Shown here in pieces: positions 60,765 through 64,000 of a stretch of DNA of 64,000 nucleotides. The DNA is taken from contig CM040452.1 of NCBI GenBank assembly GCA_022749755.1, positions 1,506,350 to 1,570,349 on the forward strand, given 5' to 3'. This stretch comes from Azadirachta indica (taxonomy: Eukaryota > Streptophyta > Magnoliopsida > Sapindales > Meliaceae). The notes beneath the pieces are model-generated. The model saw nothing but the letters and a program-made list of their open reading frames with translations, had not been told where the DNA came from and did no database searches. Every line of letters begins with the position of its first letter. Within the stretch, counting starts at the first letter, position 1. The position numbers and the translations under genes are program-made.

Positions 60765-61180
60765 TTAAATGATATATATATTTTTATATATTAACACTTT
60801 TTAAATTGTAAGTCCTTAAAAATTTGATGTTAAAAAATTAATTTATATATTAAAAAATAAATAAATTTTACCGAATTAATATTTTTAAAATTACAACAAT
60901 TACAATTGAATAAATTTGTAATATTAATTTAGTGTTCACTCAAAAAAAGAAAAAGAGAAAAGAATTAACCACTTATCTAGCTCGCTCTTTACAGTATATT
61001 TCATAGTATCGTTAATTAATTTGTCTCCCAAGCTGAATTAATATTTTCATATATATAATTTGAGTAGGGCGAGATTGCCTTATGCCCCCTTGAGTTTAGT
61101 ATGATTATCCAACATTTTTCTGAGATTTCAAAAATACCCAGTTAGATCTTACCGTCAATCGAGTTAACGGCAAAATTACA
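60765..61180. repeat. Direct repeat, copy 2 (empty site)
   Basis: Second copy of the repeat at 58725. It continues through GAGATTTCAAAAATACCCAG (61121-61140) into CTTACCGTCAATCGAGTTAA without interruption. In copy 1 the matching point is split by the 1.6-kb inverted-repeat element. A shared run after the junction (CGTCAATC, AGTTAACGGCAAAATTA) is found at both 60732 and 61152. Confidence 0.85.
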
Positions 61181-61577
61181 ATTTTTTGTGTTTTTACTAA
61201 AACAAACTTACTTCTTGGGATGAAATAATTGAGCCTGTGAGATAGTGGGCCCATAATTATGATGTGGGTCCTATTGGCTCTCATTTTAAAATATTATAAT
61301 AAAAATTAAATATTTACATTTGTTATTATTTGAATTTATTTTTGAGATATTTACCTATTATTAATTGATTATACATATAAAATAAACATAATAAAAAAGT
61401 GACGAACATATATACTAAAAAAATTAAAAAATACATACATAAATATATATATATATATAAGTACTCACGTTCTACATTTTTAATTAGTCTTTGCATCTCT
61501 TCTTAATTGTAGATAAGATTAGTTTATGATTAATTAGTTGTTTTCTATTTTCTTGCCATTGATATTAATGGTTTTAG

Positions 61578-62114
61578 TGTTAGAATTAATGCATTTTACA
61601 TATTTGTGAGTTGACAAATAATATATTGTCAACATTTGCAGGTTATGAATATTGTTAAAGGGTCACTTTCAAAACTTAAATTGTATTAATTGAGACATCA
61701 TTTCGGAGATTGGTTAGCACTGTTAGAAAGATCAAGATGTCAACTTTCCAGCAAATTTTACAGTGTTCAATTTAGATTTCTTTAGAGAAAGTTATAATTA
61801 AATGTTTAAAAGATATTTAGATAAAAAGTCAATATGAAACTTTTGCATAAAGCTGTCAAAATTCTATTAAAATGTTTTGTATTTAGAGTCAAAATTTTTG
61901 TCTTTAGGAAATTGTATTTAGAATTCTCTAAAATTGATTTTTTAGAATGGCTAATTGTTATTTATGTTGCAATGTAAGTGAAAAACTTAGAATATATGAA
62001 ACAGAACATAGAAATAAAAATTCTTTAGAATATTGAGCTTTGCAGCAGCAACTCAACAAATGCTTTGTTTTTATTTTTAAGTTTTCTCTACAATTGATCG
62101 AAATAACCAACAAA
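61578..62114 (+). repeat. Probable 5' LTR of a Ty1/Copia element
   Basis: Begins near TGTTAGAATTAATG and ends before a primer-binding-site-like TGGTATTAAAGC (62117-62128), close to the TGGTATCAGAGC commonly complementary to initiator tRNA-Met in plant Copia elements. The stretch 61670-61810 resembles the LTRs at 51275-51440 (the GGTTGG, AACTTTC and TCTAGAGAAA-type blocks). The exact left edge is uncertain because the 3' LTR is outside the window. Confidence 0.55.
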
Positions 62115-62176
62115 GGTGGTATTAAAGCAGGTCATTAAGATCAAGTTTGGGCATTTTTCATTCTTAAAGCATTTAG

Positions 62177-64000
62177 ATGTCTTCCTTAAAGGGAGAGAGT
62201 GCATCATTTTCACTTTCTGTTCTTCCAATATTAAGAGGAGAAAATAATGATTTTTGGAAAGTGAAAATGAGGATTTTGCTTATGTCTGAGAGGCTATGAA
62301 ATGTTGTTGTCAAAGGCTTTGAAGTACCAGAAAATGAAGATAAACTTATGGAAGCACAACAAGAGAAACTCGAAGCCTTGAGAATGACTAATTTGAGAGC
62401 TCTTTCAAAAATTCAGAATAGAGTTACTGCAGCCATTTTTCCTAGAATTATGAGAGCTACTATAGGAAACCAAGCTTGGAAAATTCTTGAGCAAAATTTC
62501 AAGGAGATAACCAAGCAAGAACCTTCAAATCTCAATCTTTTCGAAAAGAGTTTGAAAATTTGAGAATATAAGAATTTAAATTGGTTCGAGACTATTTTTC
62601 TAGAGTAATTAGTATTATTAATCATTTAAGATCTCTTGGTGATGATGTTCATGAAGAAAAAGTGTTTGTGAAGATTCTAAAAAGCATTCCTGAAAGGTTT
62701 GATCATGTTGATACTGTGATAGAATAATTTAAAGATCTCAGCACTTTGCTAGCTGAAAAAAGGAGAATGCCCGTTGCCCCCTTAACTTTTGAATTAATAT
62801 CTTATTATTTCTCTATATTTTTTATAATATCTTATCACCCCATAACTCTTATTTTTTTTTCCAGTTTCTGACTCTTTTTTTTTTTTTTTTTTTTTTTAGT
62901 TTTGCTCCTTCAGTTCAATTAGTTCATGTTTCAATTACAAAATGGTAAAATAAGAAAAATTTGAAATATTAAAGGATAAAATCGAATCTCAAGAGAGTGA
63001 TAGAATGTTAAAGAAAATATAGGGGGACAATGGGGCATTAGCTGAAAAATTAAGGGAGAAAATAGCCCATTCTCCTGTTGAAAAACTTATGGAATCTTTA
63101 GAGTTTTATGAGCAAAGGAGATTAAAACATGGTGAACAATCTATCGATAGTGCTTTTCAATCAAAGGTAACCACTGAGCCAAAAAAGTCATCAAAGAATG
63201 AGTAGAAAATGGGGGAGTAGAAAAAGTCAAAAAAGGAAGCAACTTATGACAATAAACCTCCATGCACGATTTGCAAGAAGTAGAACCATGCTATTTCAAG
63301 TTGTTGGCATCATGGGAAGCCTTAATGTTATTGTTGCAAGAAGTTTGGGTAAACAGAAAAAGTGTGTAGATATAAAGCATCCAATCAAGCTAGTTCATCT
63401 AAGAAGGAGAATGAAGATGATGGCAACATATTCTATGCTTGCCAATCAGCCCTTGAAGAAAAAGATGGTAGTAGCTGGTATCTTGACAGTGGTTGTAACA
63501 ATCACATATTAGGTAATAAACAAATCTTCCTTGATATTGACTCGACAGTTACTCCTAAAATGAAATTAGGAAATTGACTGTTGTGTAATGAAAAGGAAAG
63601 GGAAAAATTGTTGTCCAAACCAAAAAGGGAACGAAATATGTCAATGATTTACCATATCTGAATGAAAATTTGCTCAGTGTGGATAGCTTGTTGAAAATGG
63701 CCATTGTCTTTATTTTGAAGAAAATGGCTGCACTATTTATGATAAAAAAGAGAAGAGTTTGGTGATTGCTTATGTCAAAATAGAGAAGAATAGAAACTTT
63801 TCCATTAATCTTCATTGTAATTCAATTGTTGCAATGAAATGAGAGGTTCTTGAAGATACTCGGCCATGGTATAGAAGGTTTTATCATCCAAACTTTGAAG
63901 GCTTAAAGTTGTTGAAGCAGAAAGCTATGGAGAAATTGTCCTACGTCATAAGGCTTTTGCATCCCTTCTCTCGTAAACAAATTCAACTCCCTTGCATTGT
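62177..64000 (+). pseudogene. Broken Ty1/Copia gag-pol (continues past the window end)
   Basis: The + strand starts MSSLKGESASFSLSVLPILR at 62177 and keeps Copia order. Gag (WKVKMRILLM; then KILEQNFKEITKQEPSNL; then RDYFSRVISIINHLRSLGDD) comes first. Two CCHC-type knuckles near 63266-63370 follow, then the protease motif WYLDSGCNNHILG near 63475 and the pre-integrase-type WYRRFYHPNFEGLKLL near 63870. The frame is broken by TGA in the Trp codon near 62297, a shift near 62560, stops near 62726 and in the knuckle region, a 316-bp insertion at 62761, and further stops near 63575 and 63840. Integrase, reverse transcriptase and RNase H would lie beyond 64000. It is inactive. Confidence 0.88.
62761..63076. 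mobile_element. 316-bp Mutator-type MITE inside Copia gag
   Basis: The termini are AGGAGAATG (left) and CATTCTCCT (right), with weaker inverted likeness continuing inward (CCCCCTTAA against TTAAGGGAG). It is flanked by GCTGAAAAA (62752-62760) and GTTGAAAAA (63077-63085), a 9-bp target duplication with one mismatch. Removing the element restores the Gag text LLAEKLMESLEFYEQRR. The interior is noncoding, with a long T run near 62875-62898. It starts with AGG, like the larger element at 59115, so the two may be moved by related transposases. Confidence 0.87.

Overview
This window is nuclear DNA of a flowering plant, and the proteins read as a eudicot. The evidence is many-exon genes with T-rich GT-AG introns, AT-rich spacers, and plant-specific families: a UBP12/13-type deubiquitinase, a KIN-12 phragmoplast kinesin, a CXE15-type carboxylesterase, P-class and restorer-of-fertility-like PPR genes, SAUR genes, and Copia, Gypsy and Mutator-type elements. 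Protein resemblance suggests a woody rosid, possibly Citrus or a relative, but I cannot prove the species from the sequence.

The left half (1-35.8 kb, all + strand) is ordinary gene territory. It starts with the 3' two thirds of a UBP12/UBP13 gene (24 exons, 268-16566), whose 4.2-kb intron holds old LTR debris. Next come a small plastid-type DnaJ zinc-finger membrane protein (17778-19110), a two-exon CXE15-like esterase (21056-22590), and a complete kinesin KIN-12E gene (22 exons, 25535-35601). The kinesin has two GC-AG introns and mitosis-type MSA promoter motifs. The first 35.8 kb have few repeats apart from those in introns.

The right half (36-64 kb) is a decaying accessory region. A P-class PPR gene (40697-42409) is cut short; its remaining 3' part is broken and fused at about 42.66 kb to a duplicated copy of the kinesin 3' half plus its AT-rich 3' flank. 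That copy is a pseudogene, but a 404-bp tract inside it is almost identical to the parent, which suggests gene conversion. Further on are a WAT1-type transporter fragment and an Rf-like PPR pseudogene on the minus strand. The Rf-like pseudogene is split by a 2.2-kb LTR element with a target-site duplication. A SAUR cluster follows, with one intact and two broken members.

The last 6 kb are repeat-on-repeat. They hold a direct repeat pair in which one copy carries a 1.6-kb Mutator-like inverted-repeat element and the other preserves the empty site. After that comes a broken Ty1/Copia element running off the window end, itself split by a 316-bp Mutator-type MITE with a 9-bp target duplication.

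The genes do not form a pathway. Their shared story is structural: segmental duplication, gene truncation, conversion and nested insertion. I saw no CRISPR array, rRNA or convincing tRNA gene.
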